Positions 1 to 7,747 of a stretch of 25,632 nucleotides of DNA are shown one piece after another. Made by a program: the position numbers and the translations under genes. Each line of letters starts with the position of its first letter. Position 1 is the first letter of the stretch. A model generated the notes under the pieces. It saw only the letters and a program-made list of their open reading frames with translations, was not told where the DNA came from and did not search any database. The DNA comes from CAZQKE01 sp964593865 (GTDB lineage Bacteria > Chloroflexota > Anaerolineae > JAAYZQ01): NCBI GenBank assembly GCA_964593865.1, contig CAZQKE010000053.1, positions 1 to 25,632 of the forward strand. The letters are read 5' to 3'.

Positions 1-451
1 CCGGGCCTCGGCAGGCATCGGCTTTGCCATCCCCGCCGACACGGTCCGGCGCGTCGTCCCGGCCCTCATTGAGCAGGGGTACTACCCTCACCCCTGGCTG
101 GGCATCCGCTACATCTGGAACCTGACGCCGGAGCGGGCCAACATTCTGCGCCGGGCGGGGATGGATGTGCCGGTTGAGGAAGGCATCCTCATCGTGGAGG
201 TCACGCCCGGCAGCCCGGCGGACAAGGCGGGGCTGCGAGGTGGTCAGGAGCGGGTGCGCTATGGCCGCACGGTGCTCATCATCGGCGGCGACATCCTGAC
301 GGCCATCGACGACCAGCCCATCGCCAACGACCGGGACCTGACCCGCTACCTGGACACCCAGACTCAAGTGGGTCAGACAATCCGGCTTACCGTCTGGCGG
401 GATGGGGAACAGTTGACCATCCCCGTCACCCTGACCGAACGGCCTCGCTAA
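1..451 (+). CDS. htrA: HtrA/DegP-type serine protease, C-terminal part (partial)
   Basis: The 5' end lies outside the window; the frame is open from base 2 to the TAA at 449-451. The visible part opens with the end of the trypsin-like domain (GIGFAIPADTVRRVV, typical of HtrA family proteases just before the PDZ linker), followed by one PDZ domain with a hydrophobic GILIVEVTPGSPADKAGLRGG carboxylate-binding and core region and the GGDILTAIDDQPI strand. The protein ends about 10 residues after the PDZ domain, as in DegS/HtrA proteins with a single PDZ. The catalytic His-Asp-Ser triad would be upstream and cannot be checked. The expected role is extracytoplasmic quality control. The gene is convergent with the minus-strand gene that ends at 527. 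Confidence 0.9.
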   Translation, partial: RASAGIGFAIPADTVRRVVPALIEQGYYPHPWLGIRYIWNLTPERANILRRAGMDVPVEEGILIVEVTPGSPADKAGLRGGQERVRYGRTVLIIGGDILTAIDDQPIANDRDLTRYLDTQTQVGQTIRLTVWRDGEQLTIPVTLTERPR

Positions 452-526
452 AAGCCGGGGGGCGTCGGGGGCGGGCGACTTGCCGCTGCTGCATCCCTGC
501 CGATGGGAAGGGCATCTCCAATCGCT

Positions 527-2785
527 TTATCGCCGCCGCATGGGGATCAGATAGCGGGCCGGAATCCAGCCGACGCGCCCCTGGGGGTCTACCACCTGAA
601 GCCAATGATAGCCGTCGGCTTCTGCTTCCTCCCCGGTGAGGATCATCACCGTCCCGTCGCCCCACGCCCGAATCTTGCCCCCATCCAGTCCCGGCAGGCG
701 GTACATCCACACCCCTAACCCACCTGTGCTGCCCACCTGGGCCAGCATGGGCGTCGGCGTCGGAGTAGGCGTCGGCGTCCGCGTGGCCGTGGGGGTCGGC
801 GTGGCGGTGGCGGTCGGACTTGGTGTTCGGGTCGGCGTGGCGGTCGGCGTGTCCGTGGGCGGAGGAGTGGGGCTGGGGGTGCGGCTCGGCGTCGGCGTAG
901 GGCTGGGTGTCCAGGTGGCCGTAGCACCGGGCGGCGGGGTCGGCGTGGGTGTGGGGGGCGTCTTGGGGTCCAGGCGGGTGGTAGGGATGACCGAAAGTTG
1001 CAGTTCCACGGGCCGTTGCAAGAGACCGGCCACCGCCTCTTGCATGTCCACGACCTCTTGGTAGCGCACCGTCCGTGCGGAGCGAACCCAGACGGTCAGC
1101 TTGAGGGAACCGTCATCTCCTTCCTCCATCTGCCATTGACCGTCCCAGGTCACGTCGGCCATGCGGTCTACTTCTTGCTGCAATGCCTCTTCCACGGTAC
1201 GGCGCAGGGCTGCTTCCCGCAGCGATTGGACGGTGAGCACCCCCAGAGGGATGGTGATGGCGACCAGCAGGAGGATGGTCCCCAGGATGCCCCCCTGGAA
1301 GACGCGCCGCCGTTCCTGCCGACCGGGGAGGGGACGGAAGCCGAGCCAAAGGAACACCAAGCCCCCCGCCGCGCTGATGGAGACCAGGTTGGTGAGGAAG
1401 AGGAGCATGGCCCCCCCGGCGATGTCCCCTCGCCACAGGGCCAAGCCGATTCCGGCGGTGGAGAGCGGTGGGACCAGGGCAGCGGCGATGGCCACCCCCG
1501 GCAGGGAGGCCGAAACATCCTTGCGGCAAAAGGCATAAGCCCCTGCCGCTCCCGAAGCCAGGGCCACCCCCAGGTCCAGGAGGGAGGGAGCGGTGCGGGC
1601 CAAGATTTCGCTCCGGGGGGTGGCCGCCGGATAGACGAAGGTCAGCAGCGCGCCGACGGCCACGGCCAACACCACGCCCCGCACCACTGCGCTGGCCGCC
1701 CGTCGCAGCAGACGCAGGTCGCCGCGCACCACGCCCAGGCTCAAACCGAAAATGGCAGACATCAGCGGCGCGACGAGCATGGCTCCGATGATGACCGCCG
1801 GGCTGTTTTGCAGCAGGCCAAAGGTGGCGATGGCCGCCGCCAGGGCGATCATCAGAAAGAAGTCAATGTCCGGCTGTGCCCCTTCCCGGATCGTCTTGTA
1901 GACCTCGGTCTGTTGCCGCAGGTCCAGGGTGGGCAGCACGCCGAACAGCCGCCATCCGGCGCGGCGCAGGCGAACGCCCACATCTGTAGGACGCAGCCGC
2001 CGTTTGACGACAACGGAAAGGATGGGGCTGCGGGAAGCAACCGTCTGGGGGATGTTGCCGAACAGCATCCGATCCAGGTAGCTTTCGTGGCTGGCTCCGA
2101 TCATCAACAGGTCATAGCCCTGTGTTGCTTCGCCCAAGATTCCCTGGATGACCGAATCGGCTTGGACGACTTTGCCCTGTACCCGTTCCTCATCGGACCA
2201 GGTCGCCAGGATGTCGGTCAGGCGTTGATGGGCCAGGGAGAGGGCCACTTCGCCCTGTACGGCGCGGGCGACGTTTAGGACGGTGATCTCTGCCTGGGGG
2301 GAAAGGGCCAGGGCCAGTTCCACGGCCAACAATGCATTGGGGCCGCCCGCCGCCGGGATCAGCACCCGCCGGAAGGCAGAGGGGAGTTTCTCCGGGGCCT
2401 GAGGCCGGGAGCGCACTACGGCGACGTTGCAGGGGGCGTATTGGACCACAGGGTCCAGAGTGGGGCTGAGCAGGTAGCGGCCCCGCCCGCGACGACCGCT
2501 CCAGCCCAAGAGGATCAGGTCGGGCCGGTCGTCATGGGCGGCCTTGAGGATCGCTTGGCCGGGGTCATCCCCGGCGCGGGTGACGACGGTAATCGGTACG
2601 TCTGTGTCGCACAATTCGGGTGCGTCCAGCCAGACGGGACGCCGCCCGTCGGGGGTGATGCTCAAGAGGGTGAGTCGCCCCCGACGGGCCGAAGCCAGGG
2701 CGCAGCCGATGGCCAGCAGTGGAGCGATCTGACGGGCCGTGCCCACAGCAGCCAGGATGTGATAATCGTCGGCTTCAGGGGGCAT
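527..2785 (-). CDS. UspA-UspA-DUF389 membrane protein with Thr/Pro linker and SH3 tail
   Basis: A 752-residue protein from ATG 2785, eight bases after the stop of the upstream uspA gene. An in-frame start at 2830 would overlap that gene and is less likely. Order of parts: two universal-stress (UspA) domains (about residues 1-120 and 130-265, the second with GASHESYLDRMLFGNIP near the nucleotide loop); a DUF389 membrane domain (about 310-500) with NSPAVIIGAMLVAPLMSAI, SLPGVAIAAALVPPLSTAG and several membrane spans; a soluble segment; a Thr/Pro/Ser linker of about 70 residues; and a bacterial SH3-like domain ending VGWIPARYLIPMRRR. DUF389 proteins are membrane proteins of unknown activity. The cytoplasmic UspA pair plus an SH3 tail beyond a long linker suggests nucleotide or stress sensing linked to the envelope, which is inference. 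Confidence 0.85.
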   Translation of the reverse strand: MPPEADDYHILAAVGTARQIAPLLAIGCALASARRGRLTLLSITPDGRRPVWLDAPELCDTDVPITVVTRAGDDPGQAILKAAHDDRPDLILLGWSGRRGRGRYLLSPTLDPVVQYAPCNVAVVRSRPQAPEKLPSAFRRVLIPAAGGPNALLAVELALALSPQAEITVLNVARAVQGEVALSLAHQRLTDILATWSDEERVQGKVVQADSVIQGILGEATQGYDLLMIGASHESYLDRMLFGNIPQTVASRSPILSVVVKRRLRPTDVGVRLRRAGWRLFGVLPTLDLRQQTEVYKTIREGAQPDIDFFLMIALAAAIATFGLLQNSPAVIIGAMLVAPLMSAIFGLSLGVVRGDLRLLRRAASAVVRGVVLAVAVGALLTFVYPAATPRSEILARTAPSLLDLGVALASGAAGAYAFCRKDVSASLPGVAIAAALVPPLSTAGIGLALWRGDIAGGAMLLFLTNLVSISAAGGLVFLWLGFRPLPGRQERRRVFQGGILGTILLLVAITIPLGVLTVQSLREAALRRTVEEALQQEVDRMADVTWDGQWQMEEGDDGSLKLTVWVRSARTVRYQEVVDMQEAVAGLLQRPVELQLSVIPTTRLDPKTPPTPTPTPPPGATATWTPSPTPTPSRTPSPTPPPTDTPTATPTRTPSPTATATPTPTATRTPTPTPTPTPMLAQVGSTGGLGVWMYRLPGLDGGKIRAWGDGTVMILTGEEAEADGYHWLQVVDPQGRVGWIPARYLIPMRRR
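749..961 (-). repeat. Degenerate 6-bp coding repeat (Thr-Pro linker)
   Basis: A run of GGCGTC/GGCGTG-like hexamers on the plus strand encodes, on the minus strand, alternating Pro-Thr dipeptides with Ser, Ala and Arg substitutions. It joins the membrane part of the DUF389 protein to its SH3 tail. Such Thr-Pro linkers are common in Chloroflexota surface proteins. The tract is prone to copy-number change. Confidence 0.85.
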
Positions 2786-2792
2786 GGTCCGT

Positions 2793-3218
2793 TCAGAGGA
2801 TGTAGGTCTTGATGCCGGTATCGGCCTCAATGCGGGCCGTCAACCGCTCCAGGTCCTTCAAGGAGAAGGAGCTGTCGGGGCCGACAGGGCGGCCAAAGGC
2901 GATGGCGTCTACCCCCTCCTCACGGGCTGCCGATTCGATGGCATCAATGAGCGGGCCGTGGCGCAAGCAGGTCTCGGCCCGAACGCCTTGCGCTTCGGCC
3001 CGTTCGCGGGCCATGGCCAGCAGGAATTCGCCCATGTGCTCCATCTCGGTCAGCACTACGTCATGGCGCGTAGCCCGCATGGTCAGTTTGAGGAATTCTA
3101 CGTCTACGACGTAGAGAAAGAGGACGGTCGCTCCGTGCTCTTTGGCCATGGCGATCACGGCGTCCTGCGTGCGGTAGCTGGCTTCACCGCCCCGTGTGGC
3201 ACACAAGATTTTTTTCAT
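2793..3218 (-). CDS. Universal stress protein (UspA family)
   Basis: 141 residues, the usual length of a single UspA domain. It starts MKKILCATRGGEAS, the beta-1 strand and first loop of the fold, then has an alternating alpha/beta pattern (TVLFLYVVDVEF, VDAIAFGRP). The C-terminal nucleotide-loop motif GxxGx9GS/T is poor here (FGRPVGPDSSFSLKD), so ATP binding is doubtful. GGAG sits 8 bases before the ATG. It lies directly upstream of the UspA-UspA-DUF389 gene with a 7-base gap, so the two are probably co-expressed and may interact through their Usp domains. The upstream 231-base gap has a terminator-like hairpin and two further hairpins, so this pair may have its own promoter. Confidence 0.85.
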   Translation of the reverse strand: MKKILCATRGGEASYRTQDAVIAMAKEHGATVLFLYVVDVEFLKLTMRATRHDVVLTEMEHMGEFLLAMARERAEAQGVRAETCLRHGPLIDAIESAAREEGVDAIAFGRPVGPDSSFSLKDLERLTARIEADTGIKTYIL

Positions 3219-3449
3219 ACTCTACTCCAAAGATAACCGCTGCGCTATTTGGCACGGGCCATAGCCCGGTGCAAAGACTTGGCCCCGCGAAGGGGCGTGG
3301 TGATCTCCAAATCGCAAGCCGGGAAACTTGCACGACGCCACGTCCTGCTCGGCTCAATCATCTGCGGTGATCCATCCTCTCCCTTGCCCACACGACGGGA
3401 ACGGGGAAGCAAAGGCTTTTTGGCCCCGCCGCCGGGCCAAGAACAAGGT
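3219..3449 (-). other. Intergenic region with two hairpins before uspA
   Basis: 231 bases without a gene. Hairpin A at 3252-3272 pairs GCACGGGC with GCCC-G-GTGC (one bulge, loop CATA on the plus strand). Hairpin B at 3282-3296 pairs GCCCC with GGGGC around GCGAA. Both would lie in the uspA leader if transcription starts further upstream. No convincing -35/-10 pair was found by eye. Confidence 0.4.
3420..3440 (-). terminator. Possible terminator after the transporter gene
   Basis: Nine bases after the stop at 3450, a perfect 7-bp stem TTGGCCC/GGGCCAA encloses a 7-base GC loop. On the minus strand it is followed by AAAGCC rather than a U-run, so it is not a classic intrinsic terminator. It may be a pause or processing site. 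Confidence 0.35.
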
Positions 3450-5159
3450 TTAGAAACGGATCAAGAGCCAGATCGTTCCCACGGTCACGGTCAGCAGGGT
3501 GGCCGGCACCCCTACTTTGAGAAAGTTGATGTAGGTGATGCGGTAGCCGGCCCGCTCGGCGATGCCCGCCGTCACCAGGTTGGGGGATGCGCCGATGAGG
3601 GTGCTATTGCCGCCCATGGCGGCACCGATGGACAGAGCGTACCACAAAACGCCGCTCTCCGCACCGGGGATCGTCCGCGTCAGGTAACCGACGACGGGCA
3701 GCATGGCTGCCGCGAAGGGAATGTTGTCAATGATGCCGGAAAGGATGGCCGCCGACCAGACCAGGATCAACACGGCAAGGGTGAGGTTGTCGCCCACCAG
3801 GTTACCGATTCCCTGGGCGATCATGCTGATCAGCCCTACTTCCTGCAGTGCTCCGACGCCGATAAAGAGGGCGATGAAGAACATCAGCGTTGTCCAGTCC
3901 ACGACTTTGAGCATTTCCTCAATGTCCGGAGCCACCCACAGGAGCATCGCCACCGCGCCGATGATGGCCGTCACCGCCGGGACCAGGTGGATGGCATCGC
4001 CGATGACAAAGAAGATGAGCATCAGGCCAAAGATCACGCCGGCCTTGCGTAGAACGTCCGGTTCGGTGATGCGACCGCTTTCGCGCAGCCGCCCCTGCAT
4101 CGCCGCGGAAAGCTCCGCACCGGCGGCAGCATAGTCCTTGCGATAGCGCACGACGACAAAGATGGAGAGCACGATGAGGGCGGCCACGACGCCCGGCGTC
4201 TGGTTGATCAAAAAGTCGTTGAACCCCAACCCGGCGTAGGAACCGATGAGGATGTTGGTCGGTGTGCCGATGAGGGTGCTGATGCCGCCTACGTTGGATG
4301 CCAGCACCTCCGGGATGAGGAGGGTCAGGGGGTTCAACCCCAGCGTCAAGGCGATCTGGATGGTGATGGGGGCCATGAGCAGCATGGTGGTTACGTTGTC
4401 CAGCAAGGCGGAGGCGACGGCGGTCAGGGCGATGAGGATGACGACGAGAAGCCACAGTTTCCCCTGGGAGATGCGGTATGCCTGGTAGGCCAACCACTGA
4501 AAGATGCCGGTCTCCTCAATGACGCCGATGACGATCATCATGCCCATCACCAAAAAGATGACATCAAAGTCAACGTAATCCAATGCTTGTTCAAAGTCAA
4601 AGATGAAGAGGCTGGGAGTCAGTGCCCCTCCCACGAAGCTCACCCCCAGGACCAGAGCCGTGCCCAGCAAGGCCGCCGTCGTTTTGTGGAGCTTCTCCAG
4701 AGCGATGAGGAACAGGACCAGGGCAAAGGACAGGGTAGCCACCCAGAAGCCGGGCGTGATGCGGCGGGCCAGGGTCATGTCGCCCAGATGGACCGCATTG
4801 CAGTTGTTCAGATCGGCAACCTGCTCTGCCGTGAGGGGCCGTTCCAACGTCTCAAAGTGCGGGCGGGTGATGACCAGCGTTGCCGCTTCCCACGCACCCG
4901 GCGGCAGTGCCAGCAAGAATGTGCCGTCTGACTGACTTGTGGCGTGGGCCAATGCTTCGCTGCCGGGCGTCGTCGTCAACGCCACATCGGCGTCGTGGAT
5001 CGGTTCCCCCAGGGGGTCCAGCAGCCGTCCGGAAAGGGTTGCTCCTCCGTCGCCCGTTTCGTGTTGGGATTCTGCCACCCTGCCGGGAATGAGTAGCAGG
5101 CCGAGTATCAAACCGCTCAGAACGATGACCGACCATCGGGTCAGGGTTCTTTTGCTCAC
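3450..5159 (-). CDS. ArsB/NhaD/CitM-superfamily transporter with N-terminal carboxypeptidase-regulatory-like domain
   Basis: 569 residues from GTG 5159, chosen because GGAGG lies exactly 5 bases upstream; an ATG at 5174 would place the ribosome site inside the gene. The N-terminus is a signal anchor (about residues 5-25), then an Ig-like carboxypeptidase-regulatory domain (about 38-125: ATLSGRLLDPLGEPIHDADV ... DGTFLLALPPGAW). A transporter of about 11 spans with two inverted halves follows: DNVTTMLLMAPITIQIA and GTPTNILIGSYAGLGFNDF in the first, IIDNIPFAAAMLPVV and GGNSTLIGASPNLVTAG in the second. These are signature loops of the ion-transporter superfamily (ArsB, NhaD, P-protein). The substrate (Na+/H+, arsenite or dicarboxylate) cannot be settled from sequence. 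The extracytoplasmic N-terminal domain is uncommon in this family. Confidence 0.85.
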   Translation of the reverse strand: MSKRTLTRWSVIVLSGLILGLLLIPGRVAESQHETGDGGATLSGRLLDPLGEPIHDADVALTTTPGSEALAHATSQSDGTFLLALPPGAWEAATLVITRPHFETLERPLTAEQVADLNNCNAVHLGDMTLARRITPGFWVATLSFALVLFLIALEKLHKTTAALLGTALVLGVSFVGGALTPSLFIFDFEQALDYVDFDVIFLVMGMMIVIGVIEETGIFQWLAYQAYRISQGKLWLLVVILIALTAVASALLDNVTTMLLMAPITIQIALTLGLNPLTLLIPEVLASNVGGISTLIGTPTNILIGSYAGLGFNDFLINQTPGVVAALIVLSIFVVVRYRKDYAAAGAELSAAMQGRLRESGRITEPDVLRKAGVIFGLMLIFFVIGDAIHLVPAVTAIIGAVAMLLWVAPDIEEMLKVVDWTTLMFFIALFIGVGALQEVGLISMIAQGIGNLVGDNLTLAVLILVWSAAILSGIIDNIPFAAAMLPVVGYLTRTIPGAESGVLWYALSIGAAMGGNSTLIGASPNLVTAGIAERAGYRITYINFLKVGVPATLLTVTVGTIWLLIRF

Positions 5160-5207
5160 AAAAACCTCCACCATGTTTCACAGGTTCCGGGCCTGCGAAC
5201 GCGATTG

Positions 5208-5858
5208 TCATTCCAGGTGCAATTTGCTGTTGATGGTACGGCGCACGTCGGTAAAGCCTTCCTCCAGGTAGGGGTAGGCAAAGAGGACCGCGCCCGCACC
5301 AAAGATCGCGCCGGTGATGCTCCGCAGCAACCAGTTGCTCTCGTACAGGCCGATCAGTTGGAGCGTGCCGTCCACACCCATCGGCGCGAGGAAGAGAAGA
5401 AAGTAGCGAAATTTCATTTTCCAACGGCCCAGTCTCCGCCGGATGAGGCCGTAGACCAGGCCGGTGAGCAACATCGTGCCGTAGATGGCCGTATCGCGTT
5501 CGCAAAAGGCCATCTTCCAACCCACCAGCTCATTGCCGATCTCACGGGAAAAGGGGCCGGTGTGGACCCCCGCCGCTTCCAGCTCCTCCGCCGTGTAGAC
5601 GATTTGAGGGCCGCCGAAAAAGTAGGAACGTTCCGGTCGCTGGTGGCAGGCCGGGCGGTAGAGGGTGTAGATGAACTGGGCCGGGGCCGTCCAACCGGCG
5701 TTCATCAACAGCGGGGCCAGCACCGGCAGGCCCACGTACAACCCCCAAAAGATGTTGGCCAAGGCCAGCCAGTGCTTGGCCAGTTGAAAGATCGCCTTGT
5801 CGGCCAGGATCACCAGGTCGCGGGTGCGGCCGGTGACCGGTTTTCTTTCTGCGCTCAC
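5208..5858 (-). CDS. DUF2085 membrane protein
   Basis: 216 residues from GTG 5858. This start forms a GTGA overlap with the stop of the upstream thioredoxin gene and has GGAG 6 bases before it; an ATG four codons earlier (5870) has no ribosome site. The protein has about five membrane segments and the DUF2085 hallmarks: a CHQRPERSYFFGG motif after the second span, CERDTAIYG, and PMGVDGTLQLIGLYESN. The conserved Cys, His and Asp residues suggest metal or redox binding, but the family has no established function. Coupling to TlpA and CcdA points to a part in extracytoplasmic thiol or cytochrome chemistry (inference). Confidence 0.8.
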   Translation of the reverse strand: MSAERKPVTGRTRDLVILADKAIFQLAKHWLALANIFWGLYVGLPVLAPLLMNAGWTAPAQFIYTLYRPACHQRPERSYFFGGPQIVYTAEELEAAGVHTGPFSREIGNELVGWKMAFCERDTAIYGTMLLTGLVYGLIRRRLGRWKMKFRYFLLFLAPMGVDGTLQLIGLYESNWLLRSITGAIFGAGAVLFAYPYLEEGFTDVRRTINSKLHLE

Positions 5859-6388
5859 CGGCTGCTCCATTCCGGCGCGACGGAGGAAAGGTATTGGGCC
5901 AACTGGCTCTCGGAAAGATACCCTACGTGCCGCACCTGGATCACTCCGTCACGGTCCACCAACACAGACATAGGCAGGCCCTGGGCGCGGTAGTCCTGCA
6001 TTACCGTGCCGTTGAGGTCCAGCAGGATGGGGTAGGTCACGCCCATCTGGTCCACAAAGGGGGCTACCACTTGGGGCGGGTCCTGCACGTTGACACCCAG
6101 GACGACAAAGCCGTGGCCGTTGTGTTCCCGGTAGGCGGCCTCTAGACCGGGGATTTCGGCCCGGCAGGGAGGACACCAGGTCGCCCAGAAGTTGATCAAG
6201 ACCACTTGCCCGTGGTAATCGCTCAGGGAAACCGTTTGGCCGTCCACCGTCTCCAGGGTGAAATCAAGGGCCTGGTTGCCTTGATTGACCCCTTGGGGGA
6301 CGCCGTTCCCCTGCGTGCCACCGCAGGCGGCCAGCAACAGAGTAGACACCAACAAACCGATTGCCAACCATCCTTTTTTTCTCATCAT
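5855..6388 (-). CDS. TlpA/ResA-like thiol-disulfide lipoprotein
   Basis: 177 residues. The signal peptide ends in a lipobox (LLAAC, Cys about residue 21), so the protein is anchored outside the membrane. The thioredoxin fold carries the active site WATWCPPCRAE (CPPC), a VLGVNVQD strand and the cis-Pro region in YRAQGLPMSVLVDRDGVI. TlpA/ResA/CcmG proteins reduce the CxxCH disulfide of apocytochrome c using electrons from CcdA, and the gene just upstream is ccdA, so it is the likely CcmG equivalent. GAGG lies 7 bases before the first ATG. The downstream DUF2085 gene overlaps its stop. Confidence 0.92.
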   Translation of the reverse strand: MMRKKGWLAIGLLVSTLLLAACGGTQGNGVPQGVNQGNQALDFTLETVDGQTVSLSDYHGQVVLINFWATWCPPCRAEIPGLEAAYREHNGHGFVVLGVNVQDPPQVVAPFVDQMGVTYPILLDLNGTVMQDYRAQGLPMSVLVDRDGVIQVRHVGYLSESQLAQYLSSVAPEWSSR

Positions 6389-6443
6389 CGTACAACCTCA
6401 AATGGGAACCGCAAGGGGCGTGGGGTTTCCTCTTTGCCCGTGG

Positions 6444-6460
6444 CCCCGGCGGTTCCGGGG
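6444..6460 (-). other. GC hairpin immediately after ccdA
   Basis: A 6-bp stem CCCCGG/CCGGGG with a 5-base loop begins right at the ccdA stop codon. There is no U-run after it on the minus strand, so it is more likely a transcript-stability or processing hairpin than a terminator. Confidence 0.35.
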
Positions 6461-7480
6461 TCAGAGTTCCAAATCGATCAAGTTCCCATACTGGGATAAA
6501 AAGCCCAAGCTATCGGTAAAGATAAAGAGGCCCATCAAGACCAGCAGGACGCCACTGATGACCGAGATCGCCCCCAGGTAGCGGTTGGCCCGGCGCAGGG
6601 CGGCAGAGACGGGACCGAAGGCCAATCCGACCAGCAGGAACGGGATGCCCAAGCCCAGGGTATAAGAGGTCAGCAGCAACATGCCCTGGCCGACGGTTTC
6701 CATCTGCCCGGCCAAAACCAGGATTCCGGCCAGGATCGGCCCGACGCAGGGGGTCCACCCGGCGGCAAAGACCACGCCAAAGAGCAAAGAGCGCAGGTAG
6801 CCGCTTTGCTTGGATTGCTTGATTTCTATCTTTTTTTCGGCGTAGAAAAAGTCGGCCCGGTTGAGAAAGACGGCGGTCAGGGCGATCAAGACGCTGGCGA
6901 TGAGGTTGGGTATCATGGCATCGGAACTGGCCAAAAAGTTGAGGGCACCGGCCCCCACCGCCAGGATGACCTGCCGAGGGGTGCTCCAACCGGCCCCGGC
7001 CAGGACCACCAGGCCCATCAAGATCGCCTCTTGCAGCCAGATAAGGGAACGCCGGTCGAAGGAGACGCCGCCCTGGAAGATGCCCGCATCAAGGGCAAAG
7101 GTTGCCAGGGCGACGAGGACGGCGGCCAGCGACCAGCGTTTCTTGCTCCAATCCAGGCCCATCAGCCGCATCCCAAAGACGACCAGCAACACGCCGCCTA
7201 CCCGCTGTAGCAAGATAGCCGAATCAAACAGGAACCGACCGATAAAGGTTGCCGTCGCCCCCAACAGGACAAAGATCAGGCCGAACCCCAGCACAAAGAA
7301 CAGGGAATGCAAAAAGGTGCGCCGTGTCTCCTGCTGGGCATCGGTCGTGCCGCCCTCCATGACCGTTGTGCCGCTCAGGTAGCCGATGTAGGCCGGCACC
7401 AGAGGCAGCACACAGGGCGAGGCAAAGGAAAGCAACCCGGCCACAAAAGCAATGCCCAAACTCAAATTCGCCGTGTCCAT
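6461..7480 (-). CDS. ccdA: CcdA/DsbD-type membrane thiol reductant carrier with an internal insertion
   Basis: 339 residues from ATG 7480 (GGGAG 5 bases upstream). CcdA passes electrons from cytoplasmic thioredoxin across the membrane to TlpA/CcmG proteins. Both catalytic Cys motifs are present: SFASPCVLPLVPAYIG in span 1 and GWTPCVGPILAG in the span that opens the second half. Usual CcdA proteins have about 230 residues and six spans. Here some 110 extra residues, with three to four added hydrophobic segments, lie between the GMRLMGLD end of span 3 and the second Cys span, ending in a charged loop (FFYAEKKIEIKQSKQSG). The gene follows ccmD and precedes tlpA, which fits a role in cytochrome c maturation. 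Confidence 0.88.
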   Translation of the reverse strand: MDTANLSLGIAFVAGLLSFASPCVLPLVPAYIGYLSGTTVMEGGTTDAQQETRRTFLHSLFFVLGFGLIFVLLGATATFIGRFLFDSAILLQRVGGVLLVVFGMRLMGLDWSKKRWSLAAVLVALATFALDAGIFQGGVSFDRRSLIWLQEAILMGLVVLAGAGWSTPRQVILAVGAGALNFLASSDAMIPNLIASVLIALTAVFLNRADFFYAEKKIEIKQSKQSGYLRSLLFGVVFAAGWTPCVGPILAGILVLAGQMETVGQGMLLLTSYTLGLGIPFLLVGLAFGPVSAALRRANRYLGAISVISGVLLVLMGLFIFTDSLGFLSQYGNLIDLEL

Positions 7481-7564
7481 CCGATCTCCCAACCAGAATT
7501 GGATCGCCGGGATGACAAGGAAACTCCAAGAATCCCGGCGTTCCGTATCCCGACGGTGTTATGG

Positions 7565-7705
7565 TTACTCCGCCTCTTCGTCTTCTACCAGGATGCGCAA
7601 CGCCCGCAGTTCGGCGTCAAGCCGACGCTGGCGCAGGACCATGCTGAACACCAGTCCAAAGGAAATGGCCCACAAAACGGCATACGCAGCTACGAGATAG
7701 TTCAT
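7565..7705 (-). CDS. ccmD: CcmD-like small membrane protein
   Basis: A 46-residue ORF starting at ATG 7705 with a perfect GGAGG 7 bases upstream and ending TAA at 7565. One membrane helix (MNYLVAAYAVLWAISFGLVF) is followed by a basic/acidic amphipathic tail (RQRRLDAELRALRILVEDEE). This is the layout of CcmD, which helps release heme-loaded CcmE from the CcmABC transporter. It lies directly downstream of ccmC, the usual place. Identification rests on topology, size and position, since CcmD sequences are poorly conserved. Confidence 0.85.
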   Translation of the reverse strand: MNYLVAAYAVLWAISFGLVFSMVLRQRRLDAELRALRILVEDEEAE

Positions 7706-7747
7706 GTTGCAACCTCCGTTGCGCGATACGCAACCACGTGGTGCGTA

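Noticed and set aside
749..961. CRISPR or non-coding satellite
   Set aside because: The hexamer pattern is continuous, has no spacers, keeps the frame and encodes a Thr-Pro linker within a clear gene.
998..2278. Long plus-strand open frame (426 codons)
   Set aside because: It is antisense to the DUF389 gene; its product is Gln/His/Gly/Asp-rich with no domain, as expected for the shadow of a GC-rich gene.
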